Notes: a model not told the origin generated them from the letters alone. 64,000 bases of DNA from Pseudomonas cremoricolorata (GCF_000759535.1 NZ_CP009455.1:558001-622000), one strand, 5' to 3'. Positions 48,917 through 59,272 are shown, counted from the first letter of the stretch. A program made the numbers and translations.

Positions 48917-50639
48917 AGCCCAGCCCCCCCAACTTCTGGCGAATCAACTGATCGAGCTCGGCGCCCTTGGCCAGTTGCTCGCCCAGCAGCGCCGTGAGAA
49001 TCTGCATCTTGTCGGCGAAGGCTTCGTCGTCATCCTCGATGACCTCGGCACCGACATAGCGGCCCGGGGTCAATACATGGCCATGCTCTGCGATTTCTGC
49101 GAGGGGCACGCTGCGGCAGAAACCAGCCACATCGGCGTAATCGCCAATCTCACTCCCCTCATCCAACGGCACCCCGCGCCAGTTCGCCACAGTCTGGGCA
49201 ATGTGCTCGATGTCGCTTTCGAGCAGCTCGATCTGTACTCGGCTGATATTAGTGCCGAGCTTGCGCGCGTCGATAAACAGCACCTCGCCAGGGCGTTTGG
49301 TTTTCTGCTTGGCCAAAAACCACAGGCAGGCCGGGATCTGCGTGTTGAAGAACAGTTGGCCCGGCAGGGCCACCATGACTTCGACCACGTCGGCCTCGAC
49401 CATAGCCCGACGGATGTCACCCTCAGTGTTCTGGTTAGAGCTCATGGAGCCATTTGCCAGGACAATGCCGGCACGACCACTGGACTTGAGGTGGAACAAC
49501 ATGTGCTGCAGCCAGGCGTAGTTGGCGTTGCCGGCGGGTGGCGTGCCGTAGACCCAGCGCGGATCACCTTCCAGGCTGCCATGCCACCAGTCGCTGACGT
49601 TGAACGGCGGGTTAGCCAGAACGAAATCGGCGCGCAGGTCACTGTGCTGGTTTCGCACAAAGCTGTCGCCCGGCTCCTTGCCGAGGTTGAAGTCGATGCC
49701 GCGGATAGCCAGGTTCATTGCCGCCAGGCGCCAGGTGGTCGGGTTGGACTCTTGGCCGTAGATCGACACGTCGCCCAGCTTGCCACCGTGGGCCTCAATG
49801 AATTTTTCCGACTGCACGAACATGCCGCCGGAGCCACAGCAGGGGTCGTAAACCTTGCCGTGGTGCGGATTGAGCACGGCGACCAGGGTCTTGACGATGC
49901 TGGCCGGCGTGTAGAACTGGCCGCCTTTTTTGCCTTCGGCACTGGCGAACTGGCCGAGGAAGTATTCATAGACCTGGCCGAGCAGGTCGCGGGCGACGTT
50001 GGCGTCGCCGCCGAAACCAATGGTCGAGATCAGGTCAACCAACTCGCCGAGCTTGCCATCCGGCAGTTGGGCGCGGGCATATCGCTTGTCGAGGATATTC
50101 TTCAGCGACGGGTTTTCCGCTTCGATGGCGGCCAGCGCCTCGTCGATACGCTTGCCGATGTCGATCTGCTTGGCGGCGGCCCGGAGCGACTCCCAGCGGG
50201 TCGCTTCCGGTACCCAGAACACGTTGACTTCCTTATAGTAGTCACGCTCTTCCAATTCCCCAGCCAGGTATTCAGGATCGTCGCTGCCCAGGTAGTAATC
50301 ATCCGTGGCGTCGGCAAAGCGACGCTCCAGCTCGGCACGGCGGCCGGCGAAGCTGTCGGAGATGTACTTGAGGAAGATCAGGCCGAGCACGATATGCTTG
50401 TATTCGGCGGCGTCCATATTGGCGCGCAGCTTGTCGGCGGTGGCCCACAGAGTCTTTTCCAGATCCTGCAGCGTGTTGCTGGTGGCGCTGACAGCGGCCT
50501 TGCGCCCGCGCTTCTTTTTATCCAGCTCCGATTCTGGCTCGGCCCCGGCTTCGCTCGGCGCCAGGCGGGTGCGGGCCTGCTTGAGTGCCTGTTCAGCGAG
50601 ACTTTTGGCGGCCTGTTCGGTACCCTTTTGATCCGACAT
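48906..50639 (-). CDS. hsdM: type I restriction enzyme methyltransferase subunit M
   Basis: N6-adenine methyltransferase of 577 residues. Helical N-terminal HsdM_N domain (about 50-165), SAM motif DPCCGSGGMF (near 290) and catalytic NPPF (near 365, NPPFNVSDWW). Start at MSDQKGTEQAAKS. The upstream extension of the frame is not conserved. First gene of hsdM-hsdS-COG2958-hsdR. Near its 3' end lies a run of seven G (48924-48930). Confidence 0.95.
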   Translation of the reverse strand: MSDQKGTEQAAKSLAEQALKQARTRLAPSEAGAEPESELDKKKRGRKAAVSATSNTLQDLEKTLWATADKLRANMDAAEYKHIVLGLIFLKYISDSFAGRRAELERRFADATDDYYLGSDDPEYLAGELEERDYYKEVNVFWVPEATRWESLRAAAKQIDIGKRIDEALAAIEAENPSLKNILDKRYARAQLPDGKLGELVDLISTIGFGGDANVARDLLGQVYEYFLGQFASAEGKKGGQFYTPASIVKTLVAVLNPHHGKVYDPCCGSGGMFVQSEKFIEAHGGKLGDVSIYGQESNPTTWRLAAMNLAIRGIDFNLGKEPGDSFVRNQHSDLRADFVLANPPFNVSDWWHGSLEGDPRWVYGTPPAGNANYAWLQHMLFHLKSSGRAGIVLANGSMSSNQNTEGDIRRAMVEADVVEVMVALPGQLFFNTQIPACLWFLAKQKTKRPGEVLFIDARKLGTNISRVQIELLESDIEHIAQTVANWRGVPLDEGSEIGDYADVAGFCRSVPLAEIAEHGHVLTPGRYVGAEVIEDDDEAFADKMQILTALLGEQLAKGAELDQLIRQKLGGLGYEF

Positions 50640-51085
50640 GGACTGTTCCCTACATTCGACGCAGATGTATTGCGCGATAAAAAATGAAAACCCGACCACA
50701 GGGGCTCGGGCGAAGATAGCTGCATGATACCTGGGCAGATAGCTATTCGCTGAACCTCCTCGGCATCAGGGACAACCCAGCTGCTTCGGCGTATGCGACC
50801 TACGATGCAAACTTCCGCGCACATTAGGCCGTTGAGCTACCGACGCCAAGACTGGACAAGCTCACAGGTAAACAATCCAGGCAGGCCTCGCTGGCGATAC
50901 TGCGTTAAAAACACCTCAGGCGGCTGAAACCTCAGTATTTGCAAATGCAGAAACGAACAACCTGCACCCAAAATTGGCACATACCTGTTTAGCGCCGCGT
51001 AGGGAAGCAGGCATTAATGGCGTATCGATGTTGGCCTTCACCTTTCTAACTCGATTGCAATCTCGATAAATCAAAAGCTCAGCCT
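50640..51085. other. 446-base gap between zorD and hsdM
   Basis: No gene seen. It contains one terminator-like hairpin (50678-50710) and presumably the hsdM promoter. The gap separates the Zorya and restriction-modification units. Confidence 0.5.
50678..50710 (-). terminator. possible terminator after zorD
   Basis: CCCGA / TCGGG (50691-50695 with 50706-50710) with a ten-base loop, followed on the minus strand by TTTTCATTTTTT. The stem is short, but the T-rich tail is good. Confidence 0.4.
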
Positions 51086-54000
51086 TTACCGCGCACCCAG
51101 CAACTCCTCAAAATCTGAAGCCTGAAGCTCCGAAGCCCCACTCAACATATCTCGCGCCAACGCCCGCCGCTTGCTCAGCAGCTCATCCAACGTCGCCTCA
51201 AATGTCGGCATCGCCGCATCCCGAACCGTCGGGTAGTACACATACACATCCTTCTGCTGCCCAATCCGATAGGCCCGATCGGTCGCCTGATCTTCCTTGG
51301 CCGGGTTCCAGCAGCGCGTGAAGTGAATGACGTGGTTGGCGGCCTGCACGTTCACTCCGAATCCGACGGCGATAGTGGACAGGATGATGACGGCGAAACC
51401 CGGCAACTCCTGGAATTGATCGATCAGCCTCTGTCGGCTATTGGCACTCTGACTGCTGGTACTGGTGTCACCGTTGATGACCGTCGCCCGAAACCCGAAA
51501 TGCTTCTGAATTGCGTGCTGCAATTCACGCTGAATATCACGCAGTTCGGTAAAGACGATGACCTTGTCACCGTTACCGTCCCTTTTTATCGACTCGAGAG
51601 TTTTCATCAACCATTGCAGTTTCGGCGAGTTGTCGCGCAACCGCGTGTCTGGCTGAACGCTATAAGGATGGGCGCAAATCAGCTTGAGCTTATGCAGCAA
51701 GCCGAGCATGCCGGAGGTCTTTTGATCGAGCTGCTCTTCGATCTGCTGCTTCTGGCTGTATGCGGAAATTTCGGACAGATACAGGTTACGCTGCAGGGTA
51801 TGCATGCCAAGTGAACGGCATGCTGCGTCTTCGATTTTAGCCGGCAGGTCCTTGGCGATGTCCTGCTTGGTCCGCCGCAAAGTCTGCGGTTCGATAAGCC
51901 CACGCAGGCGTTCCAGCGCATCCGTATCACGCTCCAGTGCGGCTTCGATGGGGCGCTGATAGTCGCGACCGAACTGGTTCAAGCCGCCCAGAAATCCTGG
52001 CTGAATGAAGTCGAACAGACACCAGAGATCGATCAAGGTATTTTCGACTGGTGTACCAGTACACGCCACTCGGAAGCGTGCAGGGATAGCTTTGATCGCT
52101 TGAGTCACCAGTGCCGCCGGGTTCTTCAGCTTCTGAGCTTCGTCACACACGACGATGGACCATTGCTGGCGCGCTAGGGAAAATTCCTGATCGCGCAGTG
52201 TCTCGTAAGTCGTCAGGACGATTCGGGCATCGCCCATCCAACCTGGACGCAGCAGGTTCTTGATGCCTTTGGCTTTCAAGTCCGCTGGGATTTCATCTTT
52301 CTTGAACTTCACTGCACTCAAGGCTGAGCCGTACAGCTTCAATACAGGCAGCGCGTCAGCAAAGAAGAAACAGTGAAGCTCTCGCTCCCAGTTATCGAGC
52401 AACGAAACCGGAGCGACGATCAGCGTTGGCTGATCTTTTGGGTACTGTTCCAGGTACCAGACCAGGAAGGTGAGCAACTGGATCGTTTTCCCAAGCCCCA
52501 TGTCATCAGCGAGCAAGCAACCCGATACGTCCGTGGGAGACAAGCGGAACAAATGCTGCAACCACGCCACGCCTTGCAACTGATGGTCACGCAGAACGAC
52601 TTCAGGCTTGAGCAAACCAGGCAACTCTGGCGTTGCACCCAAAGCGGCGCTTAACGCTGCTTGACGTACCTGTACGTAAGTCGGCTCGTCAATGTTGTGG
52701 CCGATTTGCAGTACGGCGCGGCCAACTTTCTCCCGTTGCTCAACCTGGCCGGTCTCGACAGGTGCAATCTTCTTCGACCAGGCATCCAACAGTTGTTCTG
52801 CTGCGGCAATCGAGAGTGGTATTTCAGACTCTTGCAAACACACCGTGTCATCGCCGGCAGCACGCGCTTCATCCAACCGCTGCCCAAACGCTTCAAATTG
52901 AGCGCGGTCGGAAGGGTCCCACCGACCGAGGATTCCTGCGTCGATGCCCAGCGCTGCCACATCCTTCGGCAACCAGTTCTCGGTCGCCTCTTTGACCAGG
53001 AAAGGCGAAGTAATTCTTTCCGCTTCCCCAATGCCCGTCACGCGGTCGCCGTAGAGGGAAAGGTCCAGGACCGAGTCAAACTCGATACCGGCCGCCTCGT
53101 TTTGCCAACGTTTAAGCAGGTCATTGATGCCTGCCAACTGGCGCAAATCAAAATCGCTGAGCTCCAGCTCATAGCCCTGCCAGAAGCCCGCAGGCATACC
53201 GGCGGCCAACTTCAGCTGCAGTTCATGCACAAGCGGCGCGAATTCATGGGCCGCTTTGAACTCAATTTCGATAGGCGCCTGCGGGGTTGGAGAAATCGGC
53301 TCGAGCGTCAGTGTTACCTGCTCAATACGCTGGCCCGCTTCATCCAGTTTGGGTTCCAGATGGAAGCGATGAAAGAAAATACCGGCCTCAGCGAGCTCGT
53401 CTTCATAGGCTTCGGCATCCAGCACGTGTGCGGCACTTTCGCCGAGTGAGCTGTAAGGGTTACGGACGAATGAAAGGGCATCGTCACCAGCAACCCGACG
53501 CCCGGGTAACGAACGCACGTAGTCCAGTACCGATTTGACTTCAGGCTCAATCAGAACATGAGTCAGCGAGCCATCGTCACCCGTTATCCGGTACCGATCC
53601 TGAACCTGCTTGGCACCGTCAAAGCTCTCAAGCCAGTTGGCCGGCTGGCCATCAAAGCTCGGTTGCAACTCGATAACTGGTATGTCGCCAAGCGTCGACT
53701 TTCGTGGGTTGAGCCGCAGTTTCTCGGGTTTGATAACGACGGTCTTATCCAAGAAGCCATCCATACCAGCGCCAGCCTTGCGCGCCAGCTTTCTGATGCT
53801 GGCCCAGCCGATCTGGTTGGTTACTTCACCGGGCTCATTTTGTTGTGCCAGATAAAGCTGTCGTACAGCACCGATCAGTTTCCAGGACGCCTCAGGCAGC
53901 ATTTCTTTGGCTCCCTGATGTTGAACGATGCCCCCCGTTCGCTGCACCTGCACGCTGGCATTGGACTGCGGATCACGCCAGCCACTGATGGAGACCTTGA

Positions 54001-54334
54001 AATCGTCGGAGGCAAGGCTGCCCTGGCTGCTCAATTGAGGGATGAGGGCTTTCTGCGGCGGCAACCCCAATAGTGGCAGGCTTGTTTCGTGCTCTGGCTC
54101 ATCCAGCAGCCGGTAGAGCTCATCCCACGTCAAGAGCCAGCGATCGCTCAATTGGGAAACGAACTCCTCTTCTTCCAGCTGATCAAGATAACTCGCCAGC
54201 GACCAGGACTCCGTGCTCTCCGCCAAGCTCAGGGGATAACAGATGCCCTGCTCTTCAATGGAAAAAACCGGCTCAGAATTTTCTGCTGCCGAGTTCGGCT
54301 GCAGGCCAATGCCTTTGAGGAAACGCTTGAGCAT
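51086..54334 (-). CDS. zorD: Zorya protein ZorD (Snf2-family helicase/nuclease)
   Basis: DNA translocase of the type I Zorya antiphage system, 1082 residues, the family length. Snf2 motifs are clear: Walker A DDMGLGKT (610-617), Walker B DEAQ (731-734), TGTPVEN and the final QATDRAYRIGQ. The N-terminal 570 residues are the Zorya-specific part. In E. coli ZorD the Walker B pair is at D730/E731, one residue away, as far as I recall. It overlaps zorC by one base (TAATG). Confidence 0.92.
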   Translation of the reverse strand: MLKRFLKGIGLQPNSAAENSEPVFSIEEQGICYPLSLAESTESWSLASYLDQLEEEEFVSQLSDRWLLTWDELYRLLDEPEHETSLPLLGLPPQKALIPQLSSQGSLASDDFKVSISGWRDPQSNASVQVQRTGGIVQHQGAKEMLPEASWKLIGAVRQLYLAQQNEPGEVTNQIGWASIRKLARKAGAGMDGFLDKTVVIKPEKLRLNPRKSTLGDIPVIELQPSFDGQPANWLESFDGAKQVQDRYRITGDDGSLTHVLIEPEVKSVLDYVRSLPGRRVAGDDALSFVRNPYSSLGESAAHVLDAEAYEDELAEAGIFFHRFHLEPKLDEAGQRIEQVTLTLEPISPTPQAPIEIEFKAAHEFAPLVHELQLKLAAGMPAGFWQGYELELSDFDLRQLAGINDLLKRWQNEAAGIEFDSVLDLSLYGDRVTGIGEAERITSPFLVKEATENWLPKDVAALGIDAGILGRWDPSDRAQFEAFGQRLDEARAAGDDTVCLQESEIPLSIAAAEQLLDAWSKKIAPVETGQVEQREKVGRAVLQIGHNIDEPTYVQVRQAALSAALGATPELPGLLKPEVVLRDHQLQGVAWLQHLFRLSPTDVSGCLLADDMGLGKTIQLLTFLVWYLEQYPKDQPTLIVAPVSLLDNWERELHCFFFADALPVLKLYGSALSAVKFKKDEIPADLKAKGIKNLLRPGWMGDARIVLTTYETLRDQEFSLARQQWSIVVCDEAQKLKNPAALVTQAIKAIPARFRVACTGTPVENTLIDLWCLFDFIQPGFLGGLNQFGRDYQRPIEAALERDTDALERLRGLIEPQTLRRTKQDIAKDLPAKIEDAACRSLGMHTLQRNLYLSEISAYSQKQQIEEQLDQKTSGMLGLLHKLKLICAHPYSVQPDTRLRDNSPKLQWLMKTLESIKRDGNGDKVIVFTELRDIQRELQHAIQKHFGFRATVINGDTSTSSQSANSRQRLIDQFQELPGFAVIILSTIAVGFGVNVQAANHVIHFTRCWNPAKEDQATDRAYRIGQQKDVYVYYPTVRDAAMPTFEATLDELLSKRRALARDMLSGASELQASDFEELLGAR

Positions 54335-55983
54335 TACTGTCTCCAGAACCGGAGTGGCTGGTTATTGACGGGCCTGAAGCCCAGGCGCTGCAGTGCAGTT
54401 ACTGCGGCCGGGTCATGATCATCAAGCTGGACCTGAAATGCACCGCCGCGCTCGCGCTGATCATAGACCTTGTGTTTGACCGACTTTAGAGCGTCACGGA
54501 CCTGGTCTTCAAAAGGCAACGGCTTGGCTGAACCTGCCGCTGCGATCTGACTCTGTACACGAATACCCCATTGCTCGAGGGCATAATCGAATTTGCTGAG
54601 CCAACCCTCTATGCGGTCCGGGCGACTGGGTGCAGGTGAATGCCGCATTCGGTCCAGTGCACGATTAGGCTGCTTCAGCTCGCTCGCCAATTCGAGCTGC
54701 AACTTGTCTGGATTGAATGGTGACTTGTCTGCTTGATACACATAGCAGGCATTACCGGTACCGGAGAACTCGACGAAAAAGTAGTTCCCGATCTGCATGA
54801 TGACGGCGTTGTTATGACCGGGGCCGCCTACCAGTCGGCTGAGGCGCCCTTTGTTCTTCCCTCGGAAGTGGACGAAATCTCGCCCGCTGTCGTGCCAAGC
54901 ATCCGACCCCATGACAATCCGGGTATAACTCATTTGGTTGGCAAAACGCAGCCAATAATGCAGACGAGATTGATCGACTTCTGCTTCCCCTTTCAGCAGG
55001 TTGAAGAAGTGCTCCAGATCCTCCTTCGCAAACCACGCCACAACCATCGCGCACACATCATTATCGACATACTGCAGCCAGCTGTTTTGTCTGGAGCGGA
55101 TCTGCGGACTACCCCAATTGTCGAGCGCAAGCTGTTTGAGCAGCGACGATGGCTTCTCCCGATAAGCTGCCAAGTGGTAACGCGACAGGCATGCACTCAG
55201 AATGTCGTTCATGTACCGCGGGTGCTGCCGGCCGATGTCGATCAGGTCGGCCAAGCGCTGAGAAAACTCGGCGTCATCCAGCATGAAAATGCGAGAAATC
55301 AGCACGGTAAAAATCCTGCGCCACAGCCAGCTGTTGTCCGGGATCTGCGCAATCGTCTGCAGGGCAGAAAGGTCGCTGATCTCGCCCTTGAACATCTGGT
55401 CACCCAGGGTGGCACCTGCCTGCTCGGAAAAAAGCTCCTGATGCTGCTGAACGATCTGCACCCATTCCTTCACACGCGTTTGCTGGTCTCTGACACATTC
55501 GAAACCGAGCTGAACATCTTCGCGCAACAGACACCAATTGGCGTTCTGCGCAGGCTTGGCGGCGTCGTAGCCAAAGTAGCTGAAGCACAGCGCCAACCAA
55601 TCCCGGCGGTTCAGTCTTCGCTTTTCGATACGCTGATGTACTTCTTCGTGCACCCGGGCATAAAGCTGGTCATCGTCCAGTATCGGCCCGACGCGCTCAC
55701 TCTTGTCGGAAAGGCCGGCGAATACCAAGCGCCATTCCGAGGCGTTGAGTGGTAGTACATTGCGAAACTTGCTTATCGCAGCACGGCGCTTTTCTTCGGG
55801 TGGCGGCAAGGCCTTTTCAGCGCGCTCGAATCGCTCGTAAAGATCGACTCCCGCAGCAGCCAGACGGGGAAATCGCTCCAACGGTTCTGGGGCCTGCACC
55901 GTGCGATGAGCTGACAGGCTTTGGCTAATGGCGGCGGAAAGCCTCGCGATTGAACTGGTCATCGGTTCATCGCCAACTGACAT
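54334..55983 (-). CDS. zorC: Zorya protein ZorC (EH_signature domain)
   Basis: A 549-residue soluble protein at the ZorC position, with the helical EH_signature-type C-terminal half (WLRFANQMSYTRIVMG, HFRGKNKGRLSRLVGG). ZorC is thought to bind DNA and to link the motor to ZorD. The ATG at 55962 overlaps the zorB stop as ATGA and is the likelier start (542 residues). The longer start at 55983 is given as the outer limit. Confidence 0.88.
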   Translation of the reverse strand: MSVGDEPMTSSIARLSAAISQSLSAHRTVQAPEPLERFPRLAAAGVDLYERFERAEKALPPPEEKRRAAISKFRNVLPLNASEWRLVFAGLSDKSERVGPILDDDQLYARVHEEVHQRIEKRRLNRRDWLALCFSYFGYDAAKPAQNANWCLLREDVQLGFECVRDQQTRVKEWVQIVQQHQELFSEQAGATLGDQMFKGEISDLSALQTIAQIPDNSWLWRRIFTVLISRIFMLDDAEFSQRLADLIDIGRQHPRYMNDILSACLSRYHLAAYREKPSSLLKQLALDNWGSPQIRSRQNSWLQYVDNDVCAMVVAWFAKEDLEHFFNLLKGEAEVDQSRLHYWLRFANQMSYTRIVMGSDAWHDSGRDFVHFRGKNKGRLSRLVGGPGHNNAVIMQIGNYFFVEFSGTGNACYVYQADKSPFNPDKLQLELASELKQPNRALDRMRHSPAPSRPDRIEGWLSKFDYALEQWGIRVQSQIAAAGSAKPLPFEDQVRDALKSVKHKVYDQRERGGAFQVQLDDHDPAAVTALQRLGFRPVNNQPLRFWRQ

Positions 55984-56702
55984 TTTTCCACGTCAGTGTT
56001 AGTGAACACCGGCACATCAGGCTTGAGACTGCTCTCCTTCTCCTTCAAGCCAAAAAACTGCATGCGCAACTCCACTCTCCGGCTTTCTTCCTTGGTGTCC
56101 TTTGCATTGTTGAACGACACGCCGCCCGCCAGAAACATCGATCTGATCTGCTGTTGGTGCTCCGGCGACAATCCGACCTGAAGCGGGCTACGACTATCGA
56201 GCAGGCTGCACATCACCCACTCCGAACGCTGCAGTGACAAGTGCAAGTTATAAAGGTAGGAACCATCGGTGTCGGTCGATCCCTCGATCACAACCTGTTT
56301 GAACCACTTGCGCCCCTCTTCACTGTTAGCCGCGTCCAAAATCATCGGCACGACCTCCTGAAGTGCCGATTGGCCATCGTTGCTCAGCGCGTACTGGTTA
56401 TGCCCAAAACGGCCAGCATCGTCGAAGCTGATTCGGTTGTCCTTACAGTCCACAATGATGGTCTTGCTGGCAGTCTTCGCCTTGAGGCTCAGGTGCTCGC
56501 AGATCTGGCTGATGTCCTTGCTACGCTGCTTCTCCCCCTGTTCCGCCTGGTTGATCCGCTGCGTCACAGAACTCAAAGCCGCCACCATGACCACGAGAAA
56601 CAGAATCATCATCGCGGTCATCAAATCAGCGAAGGAAATCCAGAAAGGCTTCTCTCCCTCGTCCTTTGAACGGGCAGCCGAAGGCATTTGCTTACCAAAC
56701 AT
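55959..56702 (-). CDS. zorB: Zorya protein ZorB (MotB/OmpA-like)
   Basis: Stator partner that anchors the Zorya motor to peptidoglycan, 247 residues. One transmembrane helix (about 23-45) carries D26 (ISFADLMTA), the proton-carrying aspartate, at the same number as I recall for E. coli ZorB. An OmpA-like domain follows (EGSTDTDG at 140-147, NLHLSLQRSEWV at 152-163, SRRVELRM at 208-215). It lies 13 bases after zorA. Confidence 0.92.
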   Translation of the reverse strand: MFGKQMPSAARSKDEGEKPFWISFADLMTAMMILFLVVMVAALSSVTQRINQAEQGEKQRSKDISQICEHLSLKAKTASKTIIVDCKDNRISFDDAGRFGHNQYALSNDGQSALQEVVPMILDAANSEEGRKWFKQVVIEGSTDTDGSYLYNLHLSLQRSEWVMCSLLDSRSPLQVGLSPEHQQQIRSMFLAGGVSFNNAKDTKEESRRVELRMQFFGLKEKESSLKPDVPVFTNTDVEKCQLAMNR

Positions 56703-56715
56703 CGACTAGCCTCCG

Positions 56716-58908
56716 TTACCGCCTGATACGTTCCATGATGTCGCCGAAATCTTCGAGACTTTCCTTGACCCCTTCCACACCGCCGGCGAGGCTTTTGACT
56801 GCTTTATCGAGCTCGGTGTCAAGGCTGCCCAGGGTTTGTCTCAACGCCCGGTCCATACCTTCACCGAATTCCTTGAAGCCGTTACTCAGCACACCACTGA
56901 TGTTTTCGAGGTATTCATACACTTCACGGTTGAGCGACTGCATCCGCTCGCTTTGAACCTTCAGGTCCTGGAGATATTGGCTGCGCCCGCTGGCTTCCCC
57001 TTGTGCACTGGCAACTACCCCTTCGATGACAGCGAGCGTTTTCGCGAGCGCTTCACGATTGTTCCGGTAGTCCGCGACAACGGTATTGAGCTCTCGCGAA
57101 GCCTGTGCAAGTTCAGCCCCTGCGCCCTGGACTGTACCCATCAACCCTGCAGTCGATTCACTGGCTCGCACAACGCTTTGCCCGGCAGTTTCAAATCGCT
57201 CAGCCGCCGCCCGCATCTTGTCCGCACCTAGCTGCATGCTGTGCAGATGCTGCTCTGTCTGGGCGCTCAATGCATTGACAGTGTCCTGGGCAGATTTCTG
57301 TTGCTCGGAAACCGTCTGCAGCAATGCCTTGACCTGCTCGTCGAGGCCACCCACCAGGTCGCGGGTACCTTGGTGCAGGTCTGCTTGGGCTGCGCGGGTG
57401 GATTGATCCATCTGCTGCTGGCCCTGTTCCAGTTGCTTGAAGACTGCAGAGAGCTGCTCACCCAGCACCTCAACGGAGCCTGCAATCTTGGCCATGGTTT
57501 CCTGCTGGCCTTGGCCGATGCTCTGCTTGATCGACTCGACAAAAGCCTGGAGATTCTCAGCCATTGCCTGTTGGCGAGCCTCGCTTTGAGCAAACAGCTT
57601 CTCCATTTGCTCGGCCATTCGAGCGCCAGCCCCCTCCCCTTCGTTGCCGATACGGGCAACCGAAGCCTGAAGATTGGCGAGCATCTCGTTCATCCCCGCT
57701 TGCATGGCGTTTTGTCCGGCCTGCATATCGGCCAGTAGCTGGGCAATCATGGTCGAACTGCTTTGATTCGAGGACTCGCTAGCCGAGCGCATATCCTGGA
57801 TCAGCGTCGAGAAGCCCTGCTGCATCGACTGCATGGCGGCAACCGACTGGCCCATCAACTCGTGGAGGCCATTGAACTGTTGCCCGAACGTTCCTTCCAG
57901 CTTGTTCATGAATGCAACCAGAACATCCTGGAGCAGGTTCTGAACCTGCCCGGACTGATCGCCACTGGCGGCCTGCACGGCACCCGCGATGGCTTCAAGC
58001 GGCGACTTGAGGCTATTTTCAATTGCCCCGCTCACCTGGTCGGCTAGCAGTTGCCCAGAGTCACGGTAGGTCGTCGACAAGGTATCTGCCAATTTGAGGC
58101 TTTCACGGACCTGGGTATCAACCAGGTTCTGTAGCATTTCCCGCAAATCAGTAACGAGGCTGTCCTTCAGCTGACGGGTTTGCACCGAGCTTTCAGCACT
58201 GGAGCGCACCAGCTCGGCCAGGTATTCCTCGCCGACACCGCTGTCAAAAAGCCCGTCGATGGTTTCATTGAATGCCTCAAGCAGCTTGTAGCAGTGTCCC
58301 AAGCGCCACTTTTCAGTAAGCGTGACGGCGATAGAGGCCATGATTGAAATGAATGAGCCGATGAAAGCGAACAGCACGTCTTTCAACAGCTTATCGACGC
58401 TGGCGTTAACCTGTTCAGGCGTGCTTGGGTCAAAGTGCTGAAGACCTAGCATCAAGCCGAAGAAGGTTCCGACGATCCCGATACCGGTCAAAATACCCGG
58501 TAGGTGCTTGTAGAACTCGGTCCCCAGCGGGGTATCAACCACACTTTGAGGTGAGAAGAAATGTGCAGCACCGGCAGTGGCTCGTGATCGGAGAAGAACC
58601 TGTTCGCCCTCCTTGAGCTCGAACTGATCGTGCAGCGTTTCAGCATACTCGCGCCAGGAATGCTCCAGTCTGCTGCCACTGAACAGTCGCTCCAGCTTAG
58701 AACGCCGGAGAGATGGATCGAGAGTTTTCACGTTCTGCAAGCTAACAGTCAAACGTTTCAGCTGGGCACTAAGCTTGAATGACCTACAGAAGTAACGGAC
58801 GAAGTACCAAGCGCAAAGAATGAAAACGAGACCAACAACCATTTTGGGTGCGATCAGCTGCTCAGAGCTTGCTGCACCCCACAGGTGCAACAACGTCGAA
58901 AAATCCAT
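56716..58908 (-). CDS. zorA: Zorya protein ZorA (MotA/ExbB-like motor)
   Basis: Motor subunit of the Zorya proton channel, 730 residues (E. coli ZorA is about 729). Three membrane segments (about 21-43, 139-157, 178-198). T148 and S185 correspond to the channel-lining T147 and S184 I recall for E. coli. From about 215 to the end a long helical, Gln/Ala-rich tail reaches into the cytoplasm. Start at MDFSTLLHLW with GAAGG upstream. A TTG five codons earlier is less likely. First gene of zorABCD. Confidence 0.92.
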   Translation of the reverse strand: MDFSTLLHLWGAASSEQLIAPKMVVGLVFILCAWYFVRYFCRSFKLSAQLKRLTVSLQNVKTLDPSLRRSKLERLFSGSRLEHSWREYAETLHDQFELKEGEQVLLRSRATAGAAHFFSPQSVVDTPLGTEFYKHLPGILTGIGIVGTFFGLMLGLQHFDPSTPEQVNASVDKLLKDVLFAFIGSFISIMASIAVTLTEKWRLGHCYKLLEAFNETIDGLFDSGVGEEYLAELVRSSAESSVQTRQLKDSLVTDLREMLQNLVDTQVRESLKLADTLSTTYRDSGQLLADQVSGAIENSLKSPLEAIAGAVQAASGDQSGQVQNLLQDVLVAFMNKLEGTFGQQFNGLHELMGQSVAAMQSMQQGFSTLIQDMRSASESSNQSSSTMIAQLLADMQAGQNAMQAGMNEMLANLQASVARIGNEGEGAGARMAEQMEKLFAQSEARQQAMAENLQAFVESIKQSIGQGQQETMAKIAGSVEVLGEQLSAVFKQLEQGQQQMDQSTRAAQADLHQGTRDLVGGLDEQVKALLQTVSEQQKSAQDTVNALSAQTEQHLHSMQLGADKMRAAAERFETAGQSVVRASESTAGLMGTVQGAGAELAQASRELNTVVADYRNNREALAKTLAVIEGVVASAQGEASGRSQYLQDLKVQSERMQSLNREVYEYLENISGVLSNGFKEFGEGMDRALRQTLGSLDTELDKAVKSLAGGVEGVKESLEDFGDIMERIRR

Positions 58909-59272
58909 ACCTTCCGCCTTCAATTAAGCTTTTTTGATATTCAGCAAGACCGCATTGCCCACACGGATGCGCCAATCGCCTGCCCCGCTGGGGACAGCGA
59001 CAGCACCTTGCCAAGCACGTTTTGGGGCACTACAAGCTCGGAGTGGAATGGGCGCATCAATGCGCCCCCAGAACCTTTGAAAAAATGCCAGAGAACAATA
59101 TCTTTATGCCATCACCTTAGCCTGAGCCGTAACCGTCGTAAAGCCGGGAACCACTAATGGCCCCCTGACTTTTGGATACCGAAAAAGCTTGTCGAGGGCG
59201 CTCCATGCCTTAACAAGCAGGCGGCTGAATGACGGCATGGGATTCGCTGAAATCCCAAGCCTTCGCTACCCG
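58909..59272. other. gap upstream of zorA
   Basis: Holds the presumed zorA promoter. A hairpin GGGCGCA / TGCGCCC (59050-59056 with 59061-59067) has no T run. On the minus strand a start-less frame of about 45 codons ends at 58924 (its last part reads GDWRIRVGNAVLLNIKKA). It may be a gene relic or chance. Confidence 0.4.

Noticed and set aside
48975-50687. Open frame opposite hsdM
   Set aside because: Mirror of a certain methyltransferase gene.
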